NCBI GenBank assembly: GCA_964652565.1
Contig: CAZZEC010000006.1
Coordinates: 11,392-75,391 of the forward strand
Reading direction: 5' to 3'
Length of the DNA: 64,000 nt
From: JBCCTX01 sp964652565
GTDB lineage: Bacteria; Bacteroidota; Bacteroidia; J057
Shown here: piece by piece, positions 36,076 to 44,082 of the stretch
Layout: each line of letters begins with the position of its first letter
Position numbering within the stretch: position 1 is the stretch's first letter
Translations under genes and position numbers: made by a program
Notes under the pieces: model-generated
Told to the model about the DNA's origin: nothing
What the model saw: the letters and a program-made list of their open reading frames with translations, nothing else
Databases searched by the model: none

Positions 36076-36831
36076 CTAATTTGAAAGTTTGCTTAGTAGT
36101 GAATCTTTAACTTCCAGTATCTTTTGTTGTTTCTTTCGATATGTTTTTAATTCTTGTTTCATTCGGTCAGTTGATATTTCATTGAGCGCAAACAACAAAC
36201 TATCATCCATCAAAAAGCGCGTATTGAGTTGATGTTGACTAATCAATCGATCTAATATATCAGTTGTTGTGCTTATATTTTCAATGAGTTTTAGTGAATC
36301 AGTAGTATTTATTAAAGATTTTCCCTGTGCTGTAAAGTCGAGGTGCGTCTTATGAATCTCATTTCGCACTTTGTAGACTTCCTCATTACTAGAAGCTAAA
36401 CTGCCTATCTGGAATATCATCGAATCGATAATTGTACCATCTGTGTAGTTGATCTCAATTTCTTTTCCTATGGTTTCGTATTGAGGGTAATTAACTACAA
36501 TTCGTTCGCGCTTTTTACCTCTTTTTTGTGTTTCGTATGTAATGTGAAACTTTCCCAAACTATTGGTTGTGTCTACAATTCTTTCCCCTTCATGCATGAT
36601 GCTCACTGTCGCATCTTGTAGTGCGAGGTTTCCTCGGTCCGTAACCTGAAATACCTGACCAGACAATTGAATGGTAGAGGTACCGGAAAAGTTGAAATAA
36701 AGGCTTCTAATACCGAATAAACCTATTAGTATCAATGAGATAACAATCAGGGAAATCATGAATAAGAAAAGAAATTTTCTGAGTATGTTACCGGTTTCTC
36801 CGGATGATGGATTATGTAAAGTTTTCCTCAT
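36076..36831 (-). CDS. Membrane-anchored protein with carboxypeptidase-regulatory-like domain and coiled-coil
   Basis: A 251-residue protein: a cytoplasmic tail of about 18 residues, one membrane helix (FLFLFMISLIVISLILIGLF), then a beta-sandwich of the carboxypeptidase-regulatory-like type (TIQLSGQVFQVTDRGNLALQ, TTNSLGKFHITYE, residues about 50-140) and a helical C-terminal half with coiled-coil content. It overlaps the upstream gene by 4 bp (ATGA), so the two are translationally coupled. Function unknown. Confidence 0.8.
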   Translation of the reverse strand: MRKTLHNPSSGETGNILRKFLFLFMISLIVISLILIGLFGIRSLYFNFSGTSTIQLSGQVFQVTDRGNLALQDATVSIMHEGERIVDTTNSLGKFHITYETQKRGKKRERIVVNYPQYETIGKEIEINYTDGTIIDSMIFQIGSLASSNEEVYKVRNEIHKTHLDFTAQGKSLINTTDSLKLIENISTTTDILDRLISQHQLNTRFLMDDSLLFALNEISTDRMKQELKTYRKKQQKILEVKDSLLSKLSN

Positions 36832-37583
36832 GGCGTAGCTGGTTTTAATATTGGGAATACTTGTATATCGTAATTCTCAATTCTTTGTGTAAACTCATTT
36901 ACAGGAATTTCAACACTTTCAGGATTAAAATTTTCAGATTCAATTCTTAAATAAATGATATTTTGATTGAGTATTTTATCTAGTGTGATATGATAATACC
37001 CATATTTATCAGTATACAAATCTATGATCTTCTTGTTTGCATAATATACCTCTATTTTTGCATTACTATTATGTAGATTTTTTTCACTCCCATATGTCAC
37101 ATATCCATTTAGCATCAATTGTGTGGGCAGCGATAAATGTGTAAATATGCCCAGAGTCCAAATCGTAAATGTCCATATCCAGGGATAAGTATAATAATTG
37201 ATTGCCTTTTCTTCTTTATCTTGAACATGGAGATTATTTCTCTTACTCCCACTATTCATTGCTGTGGAACGTTCAGCTTCGATGGTATTACGATGAATGT
37301 CCTCAGAGGGTTCTTTTGATTCAGATGTATTGTCTATATCCTTTGAAGAGGTATCAGATGATGGCCCATTAGGTGGATCGTCAACATGAATCGAGGTAAT
37401 TTTCCAAAAAAAACCAAACCAAACAATAGCTATGGACCACGTAGCTACAGGCCCGTATATGTCTGCAAATCTACCATAAAAATATCCTGTACTGGATGCC
37501 AGACTAGCAATTACACCCGACAAAAATGCAATGAGTTCTAATTCTTGTTTCGTTACAGCTTTGAATAGTCTCTGTTGGTTCAT
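36828..37583 (-). CDS. Three-helix membrane protein with extracytoplasmic beta-sandwich
   Basis: A 251-residue protein with two adjacent N-terminal helices (ELIAFLSGVIASLASSTGYF and PVATWSIAIVWFGFFWKITS), a charged Ser/Glu-rich cytoplasmic loop, a third helix (WIWTFTIWTLGIFTHLSL) and an outer domain resembling a carboxypeptidase-regulatory-like fold (QLMLNGYVTYGSEKNLHNSN, DKYGYYHITLDKIL). It is the first gene of the operon. A -7-like TACATTTG (minus strand, 37656-37649) lies about 65 bases upstream without a clear -33 element. Function unknown. Confidence 0.8.
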   Translation of the reverse strand: MNQQRLFKAVTKQELELIAFLSGVIASLASSTGYFYGRFADIYGPVATWSIAIVWFGFFWKITSIHVDDPPNGPSSDTSSKDIDNTSESKEPSEDIHRNTIEAERSTAMNSGSKRNNLHVQDKEEKAINYYTYPWIWTFTIWTLGIFTHLSLPTQLMLNGYVTYGSEKNLHNSNAKIEVYYANKKIIDLYTDKYGYYHITLDKILNQNIIYLRIESENFNPESVEIPVNEFTQRIENYDIQVFPILKPATP

Positions 37584-37844
37584 AACTCAGACAGTATGTA
37601 AAATTGTCTGTCATGATGAGAAAGAACGATATTTGAAAAGATCGTTGACAAATGTATCCCAACATGACAGGATTCGCACGTAGATAAATCGTATATCATA
37701 ACATATTCAAAGGCCAGATATAAAAAACCTTGAAAAATAGCCTATAATTCCATTGTAAATAAATGATGTTGCAAAAAGTTTCACACAAATATTTATATGT
37801 GTGTTATTTATTTTTTGCAAATTAAGTTTTCTTACATTGATTAA

Positions 37845-38024
37845 ATGATGATAGTAGTAGCAAATAGAAGCTTATTGTCATTTCATGACTGCTTAAGCAT
37901 TTTCTCCTTCATAATTCTGCTTACTATTCTCATGCACACATCCTTTCATTTTACGGAAAGTATAGATGAAAACCCTAATCAGAAATCTATTACGGGCAAA
38001 CGGATAATAAATAATGCTAAATAG
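37845..38024 (+). CDS. Possible small membrane peptide
   Basis: A 59-codon frame with a hydrophobic segment (CLSIFSFIILLTILMHTSF) and a hydrophilic tail with ESIDENPNQKSITGKR. There is no recognisable promoter or homologue. It lies in a region of gene remnants, so it may be a relic or chance. Confidence 0.25.
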   Translation: MMIVVANRSLLSFHDCLSIFSFIILLTILMHTSFHFTESIDENPNQKSITGKRIINNAK

Positions 38025-38155
38025 CCTAAACTCCTGCTATAATGTGACTAAATACTACACATACCATTCAAAAATACGAATTAAATCTATTAAAATTGCA
38101 GGGAAAATTTATCATTGTACAATATATTTTTAAAGAAAACGTTCAAAACTCCTTG

Positions 38156-38350
38156 CTACTCTGTCATCAAAATATGATGCTTGTTTCCTGCCCCATCTTC
38201 TACTATTTCAGAATTATTTTTATCAAGCATCCACTGAGCATCACCCAATATTTGTATTCATAGGTTCCCCATTCCAATTGTAGGGGATATTTCCATTATT
38301 TTTCTTTTGCTAATATATCTCTTCCCAATTGGTCACAATCCATCATTGAA
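38156..38350 (-). pseudogene. Frameshifted remnant of a CBM48/AMPK-type glycogen-binding domain
   Basis: Read on the minus strand in two frames, the segment gives FNDG, then WKYPLQLEWGTYEYKYW, then GDAQWMLDKNNSEIVEDG and AGNKHHIL. These match in order the conserved blocks of the carbohydrate-binding module found in AMPK beta and glycogen-branching enzymes (FNDW, W.i.L.L..G.YEYKY, DG.W..D..N.....DG.GN.NSVL). At least two frameshifts and an in-frame stop after FNDG show that it is broken. The 161-bp mobile repeat lies 60 bp upstream on this strand. Confidence 0.7.
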
Positions 38351-38409
38351 AGTTAGTTTTAGTCTAGATTCATTTATCTATCTAGAATCTGATGGGATAC
38401 CAAATAAAA

Positions 38410-38570
38410 AAGGGGAAGTCTCATAAGTCGACTTCCCCTTTTAATTTTTTTATTATTTTTAAAAATGCTGCGCTAATTTTTAAAAACAATAAATCCTCTT
38501 TCTTTTTCAATCTATTATTTAAGACATTTTTAACGAAACTTCGTAATAAAGAACTTTTGAGACAGCCTCT
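38410..38570 (-). mobile_element. 161-bp MITE-like repeat, copy 2
   Basis: This is the inverted second copy of 25107-25267. Its right end (AGAGGCTGTCTCAAAAG on the minus strand) keeps the form common at ends of Bacteroidota insertion sequences, while its other end has GGGGAAGTCTCATAAG. Like copy 1 it begins shortly after a gene stop (54 bp past 38625) in the same orientation relative to that gene. On the minus strand its end hairpin is followed by seven T residues and so forms a good terminator. Confidence 0.8.
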
Positions 38571-38624
38571 TTTTTTTATGATTCTGATGTCTGTGAAGAA
38601 ATATGATATGAATCTGAGGCAATA

Positions 38625-39158
38625 CTATGAATTATTCCACTTCTCTTTTGCCTCTTCGAATCTGTCCGAAAGATCATTGAACTTCTGTTTCATGTCATCA
38701 CTCAATTCATCTACATTCTCATTGAGCTTTTGAGATTGCTCAGTGAATTTCTCTTCAATATCTTCCCAACTCTCCACACTTTTATTCTCTACAGATTCTT
38801 CTACCTCTTCAATAAATGTTTGAAAAGAATCGAGCTGGTCTTCCAAAGAGTATTTCATATTTTGTCTTTTCTCCTTCCACGTATCTCTTGTTTCCTCAAA
38901 TCGCTGCTCGATGTCATCTACGGCTTTTTGTGTACTTTCTTCCATGTTTTCATATGACTCATCAACATTTGTTTTGAGTACCTGATAACGATCCTCTACA
39001 GTTTCCCATGAAGTCGTTGCTTCTTCATCTATATTTTGTGAAACAGAGTCGACAAATCTTTCAAGGTCATTGACCAGCTTCGTATCTGACTCCTCCTTTT
39101 GTGCCTGACAAGACATGATGATAATAACTGAAAATAGGATTGATGTGTATTTTAACAT
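38625..39158 (-). CDS. Coiled-coil lipoprotein of unknown function
   Basis: A 177-residue protein with the lipobox IIIMSC (Cys17). The rest is almost entirely charged alpha-helix with a repeating W-[DE]-x(3) rhythm (ATTSWETVEDRYQVLK, EETRDTWKEKRQNMKYS, VESWEDIEEKFTEQSQ, RFEEAKEKWNN), suggesting four related helical segments. It resembles small Bacteroidota lipoproteins of the DUF6565 kind, but I am not sure of the family. It is monocistronic, ended by the mobile repeat's hairpin. Confidence 0.8.
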   Translation of the reverse strand: MLKYTSILFSVIIIMSCQAQKEESDTKLVNDLERFVDSVSQNIDEEATTSWETVEDRYQVLKTNVDESYENMEESTQKAVDDIEQRFEETRDTWKEKRQNMKYSLEDQLDSFQTFIEEVEESVENKSVESWEDIEEKFTEQSQKLNENVDELSDDMKQKFNDLSDRFEEAKEKWNNS

Positions 39159-39459
39159 AACTATATAAATTAATTGCTTTCCTTTCAGTATGTACGAATA
39201 ATATCCATTATTGTTTAAATTAGTTACAATATATGCGTTTTTAGTTACATTTTAGGAGTATTTTTGAGTTTTTTGATATTTATATTTACGAATATGAAAA
39301 GATTAACTTTTTGCGTGAAATACGTATTTAAACATACCTAAACCATCTCTTGAGAAGCCTTTCATACAAGCATACATCGTGAATACTTGTCTGAGGTACC
39401 ACCTTAAACCAGGATTGGTGTATGTGCAACTAAACCCATAATCAATCCTTCAACTTAAT
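39159..39459. other. 301-bp divergent intergenic region
   Basis: A divergent promoter region between the coiled-coil lipoprotein and the ankyrin-like gene. One TATTTTTG at 39259-39266 fits the -7 consensus but lies about 190 bases from the plus-strand gene and has no clear -33. No coding sequence was seen. Confidence 0.35.
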
Positions 39460-40119
39460 ATGCCAAATACCACTATCTACTACAGTCCAGATGTTTTAAA
39501 AGTGAGAAGGTTACATAAAGAGGTATTATCTCATACTTTTGAAACGATTTTCGAACAGTTAAGTGAATTAACGCATAGCTTATATGATGCTGCAAAGAGA
39601 AGAAAAGAGGGATATTATATCGAGTTTGCGAATAACCATCCAGATTATCTGGGAAAGCCTAAATCATTGATGGATGCACAAACTTTTTCTATTGAAGATT
39701 GTCAGTTAACAATTGCGAGAGAGTGTGGATTTTACAATTGGAGTGAGGTAGTAGATATTCAGCACAAAGCTTTTGATAAAGAGTTTGAGCAGGCTCGAGA
39801 ATTGTTAATAAACGGAAAATTGGACCAGTTTAATAAGCTGCTGTTGCAAAGCCCCTACCTCATACATCAACATTCAGATTATGGACACCATGCAGGGCTT
39901 ATACATTATATTGCTGCGAATGGAGTAGAATTATGGAATCAATATACTCCGTCTAATATCGTAGAAATCACGCAAGTACTCATGCGATTCGGTGCCAATA
40001 TTCATATGAGATCTAACATTTATGGTGGATCGTGCTCACTCGTTCAGTTAATAGAAACCAGTGCGCATCCTTGGGCAGCAGGCGTAGGTAACAGTCTTTT
40101 GAATGCAGTAAAATCATAA
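39460..40119 (+). CDS. Ankyrin-repeat-like protein
   Basis: A 219-residue soluble protein. Residues about 105-205 contain two or three degenerate ankyrin-type units (QARELLINGKLDQFNKLLLQ, HHAGLIHYIAANGVELWNQ, EITQVLMRFGANIHMRSNIY). The N-terminal 100 residues are helical, with IARECGFYNWSEV typical of a family that carries such repeats. Likely a protein-interaction module. The partner is unknown, and the gene converges on hemF 3 bp away. Confidence 0.75.
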   Translation: MPNTTIYYSPDVLKVRRLHKEVLSHTFETIFEQLSELTHSLYDAAKRRKEGYYIEFANNHPDYLGKPKSLMDAQTFSIEDCQLTIARECGFYNWSEVVDIQHKAFDKEFEQARELLINGKLDQFNKLLLQSPYLIHQHSDYGHHAGLIHYIAANGVELWNQYTPSNIVEITQVLMRFGANIHMRSNIYGGSCSLVQLIETSAHPWAAGVGNSLLNAVKS

Positions 40120-40122
40120 CTG

Positions 40123-41037
40123 CTAAGACAATTCTTCTACACGGATCCAATCACGAGGTTGAAGCAACTCTATTGTTTGAGCTTCGGCAGAATTAGCCTC
40201 TGGTCTATACTGATAAGGCCAATGTGCATAGGGTGGCATAGACATCAGAATCGAGTCTATTCTACCCTGTGTGTCAAGTCCAAACTTAGTCCCCTTATCA
40301 TATACGAGATTGAATTCGACATATCTCGATCTTCTGAAAAGCTGGAAATGTTTCTCTCTGTCAGTATAATGTTCTTCCTTGTGTATTTGTACAATAGGGA
40401 TATAGGAAGGTAAAAAAGTATTTCCAACAGCAGTTACAAATTGAAAGATGCGGTCTTTTTCTTCCATAGTCTCCCCCTTTAAATGATCGAAAAATATACC
40501 ACCTACTCCTCTCATCTCTTGTCGATGTCTGATGTAAAAATACTCATCACACCATGTCTTAAATCGCGAGTAATACGTAGCGTCATGTTCGTCACATGTT
40601 TTTTTAAGAACGGTGTGAAAAAAAGTGGCATCTTTAGGTATCACATATATTGGTGTAAGATCAATGCCTCCCCCAAACCAGTATGTTCCATTCTCCATTT
40701 CGAAGTAGCGAATATTTGCGTGTATGATGGGTACTTTGGGACTTTGGGGATGTATAACTATCGAAACTCCTGTAGCGTGAAAATGGACATTGTTAGGTAA
40801 GTCTAGTTTTTGAGTAATCGCATCTGGCATTATGCCATGTACGTGGGAAAAATTCACTCCCCCTTTTTCAAAAATGTTTCCTCCTTGTATGACTCTAGTC
40901 TTTCCTCCTCCTCCTCCTTCTCTTTCCCACAAGTCTTCCTCAAAAGTGGCTTTCCCATCTATTTCCTCTAGTCCTTGACAAATCTCATCCTGGATACGTG
41001 TAAAAGTTTGTACGATCTGATCTAGTTCAATGGGCAT
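40123..41037 (-). CDS. hemF: Aerobic coproporphyrinogen III oxidase
   Basis: A 304-residue enzyme that decarboxylates coproporphyrinogen III to protoporphyrinogen IX using oxygen, in haem synthesis. The conserved segments are present: WEREGGGGGKTRVI, GVNFSHVHG, YWFGGGIDLTPIY, RGVGGIFFD and RRSRYVEFNLVYDKGTKFGL. The acidic N-terminus is short and there is no export signal, as expected for a cytoplasmic enzyme. Oxygen-dependent haem synthesis fits the aerobic oxidase cluster in the window. An 8-bp inverted repeat lies about 45 bp upstream of the start. Confidence 0.97.
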   Translation of the reverse strand: MPIELDQIVQTFTRIQDEICQGLEEIDGKATFEEDLWEREGGGGGKTRVIQGGNIFEKGGVNFSHVHGIMPDAITQKLDLPNNVHFHATGVSIVIHPQSPKVPIIHANIRYFEMENGTYWFGGGIDLTPIYVIPKDATFFHTVLKKTCDEHDATYYSRFKTWCDEYFYIRHRQEMRGVGGIFFDHLKGETMEEKDRIFQFVTAVGNTFLPSYIPIVQIHKEEHYTDREKHFQLFRRSRYVEFNLVYDKGTKFGLDTQGRIDSILMSMPPYAHWPYQYRPEANSAEAQTIELLQPRDWIRVEELS

Positions 41038-41082
41038 GTAGGTTGATAAATTAAGTTATACGTTGTATGCTGTAGCCTATGT

Positions 41083-41102
41083 GATAAGCACTATTGCTTA
41101 TC
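41083..41102 (-). promoter_or_regulatory. Inverted repeat upstream of hemF
   Basis: GATAAGCA-CTAT-TGCTTATC, an exact 8-bp inverted repeat, lies 45 bp upstream of the hemF start on the divergent side of rnpB. Its size and spacing fit a dimeric regulator site, but no regulator is identified. Confidence 0.45.
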
Positions 41103-41224
41103 TATCGAAATAGGTAGTTGAGTTTGTCTCAATGAACATCAAATTTGATTCTTTTATTTTATTGTATCAAGTCAAAAATACAAGTTTTGTAATCTGCAGG
41201 TGAAGCAAAATGACGTGAAATTCG

Positions 41225-41232
41225 TACTTTTG
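41225..41232 (+). promoter_or_regulatory. -7 element of the rnpB promoter
   Basis: TACTTTTG matches TAnnTTTG and ends 4 bases before the predicted 5' end of RNase P RNA. No good -33 TTG is visible at the usual distance. Confidence 0.5.
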
Positions 41233-41236
41233 AAGA

Positions 41237-41617
41237 GTAGCATATAGCTCTATCGCTGTCTTGAGTATATTGGGAGAGAGGAAAGTCCGGACAGCACAGG
41301 GTATTCTGCTTCCTAACAGGAAGGATTCCGAATAATTCTAATCGGAATACAGCAAGTGCAACAGAAAGTATACCGCCAACCACTTTTAAGAGTGGAGGTA
41401 AGGGTGAAATGGTGGGGTAAGAGCCCACCGGTAGACCGAGTGATCGGACTAGCCAGGTAAACCTCAGAAGCTGAAAGGCCAAATATACCGACGCTAAGGG
41501 CGACCCGTCTGATGTCGGAGGGTAGGCCGATAGATCCAGTTGGCGACAGCTGGGCTAGATAAATGATAGAGGTCCCTATGTTTTGGGATACAGAATCCGG
41601 CTTATATTATGTGCTAC
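41237..41617 (+). ncRNA. rnpB: RNase P RNA, bacterial class A
   Basis: The RNA component of the enzyme that trims tRNA 5' ends. The universal core is plain: GAGGAAAGTCCGGACAGCAC near the 5' end, GGTAAGGGTGAAATGGTGGG in the middle, AGACCGAGTGATCGG, and the 3' strand of P4 in ACAGAATCCGGCTTAT. The outer ends (GTAGCATATA and TTATGTGCTAC) pair to close helix P1, which sets the boundaries to within a few bases. A hairpin terminator follows after 7 bases. Confidence 0.95.
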
Positions 41618-41624
41618 AAATAAC

Positions 41625-41660
41625 ATCGGACTGCATTTAGCAGTCCGATTCCTTTATATA
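41625..41660 (+). terminator. Terminator of rnpB
   Basis: A perfect 10-bp stem ATCGGACTGC/GCAGTCCGAT with a 5-base loop is followed by TCCTTTATATA, a weak T-tract. It directly follows the RNase P RNA. Confidence 0.8.
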
Positions 41661-41686
41661 TGTCATCTTTGTTTTATTCGTTGATG

Positions 41687-43060
41687 CTAATTAGGTCGAA
41701 CTCTGCGGCTACTCCTGGCAGATGAACGAGACGAACTTCTGCTGGAAGACCTGTTGTACGAAGAGCTTCTGTTGGACGAGCTTGATCTATTGCGGTTATA
41801 GCTTGGGGACGAACTTCTGCTNNNNNNNNNNNNNNNNNNNNNNNNNNNNNNNNNNNNNNNNNNNNNNNNNNNNNNNNNNNNNNNNNNNNNNNNNNNNNNN
41901 NNNNNNNNNNNNNNNNNNNNNCTTGCCCCATTGCGGTTATAGCTTGGAGACGAACTTCTACTGGAAGGCCTGTTGTACGAAGAGCTTCTGTTGGACGAGC
42001 TTGCCCCATTGCGGTTATAGCTTGGAGACGAACTTCTACTGGAAGGCCTGTTGTACGAAGAGCTTCTGTTGGACGAGCTTGCCCCATTGCGGTTATAGCT
42101 TGGAGACGAACTTCTACTGGAAGGTCTTCTTGTGGTATAAGCATCTCTGGATGTATTAGTCCTGGAAGAACTGCGAACATTTGTGCGCGACCCGGGAGTT
42201 CTGCTAGATGCAGAATTATTTGATCTTGCAGAAGTAGGACGTCGTCTGACACCAGCATCTCTTCTGTCGTACTGATCAACTACATATCTAGTTCTTGAAT
42301 TACTTCTTGTGAGTGTCCCATCAGGTCTTCTTTTAAAGTCGGTGTAAACTGCTTTGCGTCCACCATATCTTCCATCTAATTCATAGTTTAAAGAAGATCT
42401 TCTGTACCAATAGTTCTGTGTGGCATCAAATACTCCGTCATTATATCCCGCGTAATACCCATTATTGAATCCTCTGCGATACCCTCTGTTAAATCCCCAT
42501 CCACCACCGTAATATCCTCCAAAGAAATTATTATTGTAGAACCCTCTTCTAAAGGAAAAAGGATCATAAAAGAAAGGATCGTAAAACCTGTTAAATCCAA
42601 AGCGACCAAACCCGAAGCGACCAAATCCAAAATTGAAATTAATGGAAAAAGCAGGTCTAAACCCAAAAAATACTGATTGAGTAAAGAATGCAGTTCTTGG
42701 ACCCAGGAAAACAGGGCATGGACGAGGAGCGTAAAAGGCATCCCATAAAGGGGTTCCTATGACAAAGTAGATATCATTGGCAAAGAACGGATCGTAATAA
42801 TTCCATGCAAATGCCCTACTTTGAACGGGATGAAATCTTCTCAAACGTCTTGAGAATCGGAAATCATCATAGTAATCATACTCATTCCATGGATCATTAT
42901 CCTCTACGATGGGTAACGCGATCGAATGATTAGGGGTTAACATCTTCGGTATTTCACTCCCTAAGCTAATTTTGGCTTGTGCAAGTGTAATACCTGTAAA
43001 TAGAAGGAATAAGTATGTAAAAATTCGCATCATTTCTCTACTATATTTCTGGTTATACAT
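41687..43060 (-). CDS. Exported Ser/Arg-rich repeat protein of unknown function (interrupted by an assembly gap)
   Basis: A signal peptide (about residues 1-28, ending TLAQA) is followed by an aromatic- and glycine-rich domain (FNFGFGRFGFGRFGFNRF, then YNNNFFGGYYGGGWGF) of about 200 residues. The basic Ser/Arg/Asn-rich C-terminal half consists of 26-residue tandem repeats (unit core SSSPSYNRNGASSSNRSSSY). The translation is 457 residues with 34 unknown across the N gap; its true length depends on the repeat number. Both gap sides are in the same frame. It resembles adhesive or RNA/surface-binding low-complexity proteins of Bacteroidota, but has no known function. Confidence 0.8.
   Translation of the reverse strand: MYNQKYSREMMRIFTYLFLLFTGITLAQAKISLGSEIPKMLTPNHSIALPIVEDNDPWNEYDYYDDFRFSRRLRRFHPVQSRAFAWNYYDPFFANDIYFVIGTPLWDAFYAPRPCPVFLGPRTAFFTQSVFFGFRPAFSINFNFGFGRFGFGRFGFNRFYDPFFYDPFSFRRGFYNNNFFGGYYGGGWGFNRGYRRGFNNGYYAGYNDGVFDATQNYWYRRSSLNYELDGRYGGRKAVYTDFKRRPDGTLTRSNSRTRYVVDQYDRRDAGVRRRPTSARSNNSASSRTPGSRTNVRSSSRTNTSRDAYTTRRPSSRSSSPSYNRNGASSSNRSSSYNRPSSRSSSPSYNRNGASSSNRSSSYNRPSSRSSSPSYNRNGAXXXXXXXXXXXXXXXXXXXXXXXXXXXXXXXXXXSRSSSPSYNRNRSSSSNRSSSYNRSSSRSSSRSSARSSRRVRPN
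41744..42125 (-). repeat. 78-bp tandem repeat encoding 26-residue units
   Basis: Copies start at 41922, 42000 and 42078 (78 bp apart and nearly identical where complete), and a diverged copy lies on the other side of the gap. The third copy breaks off near 42125. The array is purely coding and explains the assembly failure. Confidence 0.9.
41822..41921. other. Assembly gap (100 N) inside the tandem repeat
   Basis: Exactly 100 unknown bases, the conventional placeholder for a gap of unknown size. The repeat phase on the two sides implies a real missing length of 37 plus a multiple of 78 bases (37, 115, 193 and so on). Confidence 0.9.
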
Positions 43061-43220
43061 CTCTTATGACTTACATAAATTAAAGGTTTTTAGTTTTCTA
43101 TATCAATACCAAATGAGCATACGTGTTACCAGGGTAAAAAAGTGTGCGTAAGTTTTCAATCTTTAGGTTAAGGTACTAATATAGTTGGTATTTGTTTTAC
43201 TAAAATTTGTTGCAAACGAC

Positions 43221-43251
43221 TTGTTTTAAACTAATTTTATTAGTATTTTTG
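43221..43251 (+). promoter_or_regulatory. Promoter of the lytic transglycosylase gene
   Basis: TTG at 43221-43223, 20 bases, then TATTTTTG at 43244-43251: an exact match to the Bacteroidota promoter form. The leader would be about 38 bases. Confidence 0.68.
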
Positions 43252-43293
43252 TAATAAATTTAGCTAGAGATAAGCTGGATCGTAGATTAATTA

Positions 43294-44055
43294 ATGCCTG
43301 ATAACATGGATAAACAAGGACCCTTTCCCAGACCCTATCAGTCGAGGAAAAAATACATTGTACTCTCTATACCCACGGGTATACCCAGATTAGTCAAAAA
43401 CCTGGGGTTGATCACCGCAATAGTTGCGGGATCAAATTATATGACATACCGGTTAGTTTCTTCTGAGCATCAGGAAGTATATGCATCTATCGGAGAATTA
43501 GCCAGTAGTCCCAGTTTGTACTTGATTGACAAAGCGAGTATACACGTTGGAGAACCTCAAAAGTTCGAAGAAAAAGTTAGAGATATTTCAGATATGCTGG
43601 ATGTACCCGCAGAGTGGCTCATGGCAGTTATGTATGCAGAATCAAAGTTTGATGCATCGGTCTTCAACCACAAGGGGAGTGGTGCTGTAGGTCTCATACA
43701 ATTTATGCCTTCTACTGCCATGGATATGAATGTATCTGCTGAACGTTTAAGTCGTATGACTCCATTACAGCAACTAGAATATGTATATTTGTATTTGCAA
43801 AAAGTCAGGGAGAAATATGGTGATTATACCAGTCTTACAGATCTATATCTTGGAATACTATTTCCAAAAGCAAGAAATCAAGACGAATGCTTTACCTTAT
43901 ATGCGAGGCCCTCTACCGCATATCGCCAAAACGCTGGACTCGATGAAAATAAGGATGGGAGAGTTACAATCAGCGATATTGATCGTAGAATGGCACGTTT
44001 GTTTCCTACAGCTTACGATTTGAGGAAATATGAAGAGACTCCTTTTCCACAATAG
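43294..44055 (+). CDS. Lytic transglycosylase (SLT-domain) protein
   Basis: A 253-residue protein with one N-terminal membrane helix (LGLITAIVAGSNYMTYRLV) and an SLT/lysozyme-like domain from about residue 95. The catalytic Glu is in LMAVMYAESKFDASV and the downstream GAVGLIQFMPSTA matches the family. A late segment DENKDGRVTISDID looks like an EF-hand calcium loop or dockerin-like turn. It likely cleaves peptidoglycan glycan strands from the inner-membrane side. A second ATG at 43306 is a possible start. Monocistronic. Confidence 0.88.
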   Translation: MPDNMDKQGPFPRPYQSRKKYIVLSIPTGIPRLVKNLGLITAIVAGSNYMTYRLVSSEHQEVYASIGELASSPSLYLIDKASIHVGEPQKFEEKVRDISDMLDVPAEWLMAVMYAESKFDASVFNHKGSGAVGLIQFMPSTAMDMNVSAERLSRMTPLQQLEYVYLYLQKVREKYGDYTSLTDLYLGILFPKARNQDECFTLYARPSTAYRQNAGLDENKDGRVTISDIDRRMARLFPTAYDLRKYEETPFPQ

Positions 44056-44082
44056 TAAGATTATGAGAAAGCGTTTTAAAAT

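Larger units (their letters stand above)
37584..38624. other. About 1 kb without an intact gene, containing remnants
   Basis: The left part (37584-37844) is AT-rich leader and promoter DNA of the minus-strand operon. A 59-codon open frame follows, then a frameshifted remnant of a carbohydrate-binding domain (38156-38350) and the second copy of the 161-bp mobile repeat (38410-38570). The stretch looks like decaying accessory DNA. Confidence 0.6.

Noticed and set aside
25107..38570. The two inverted 161-bp repeats as ends of a 13-kb composite transposon
   Set aside because: The DNA between them carries mostly housekeeping genes, no transposase is present, and each copy has its own terminal repeats, so they are better seen as independent insertions.
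41159..41482. Protein-coding frame on the minus strand over rnpB
   Set aside because: The region folds as RNase P RNA with all universal core segments, so the frame is spurious.
41744..42159. CRISPR-like array or antisense gene in the repeat region
   Set aside because: The 78-bp units are directly adjacent without spacers and encode a clean 26-residue repeat on the minus strand; the plus-strand frame is a shadow of it.
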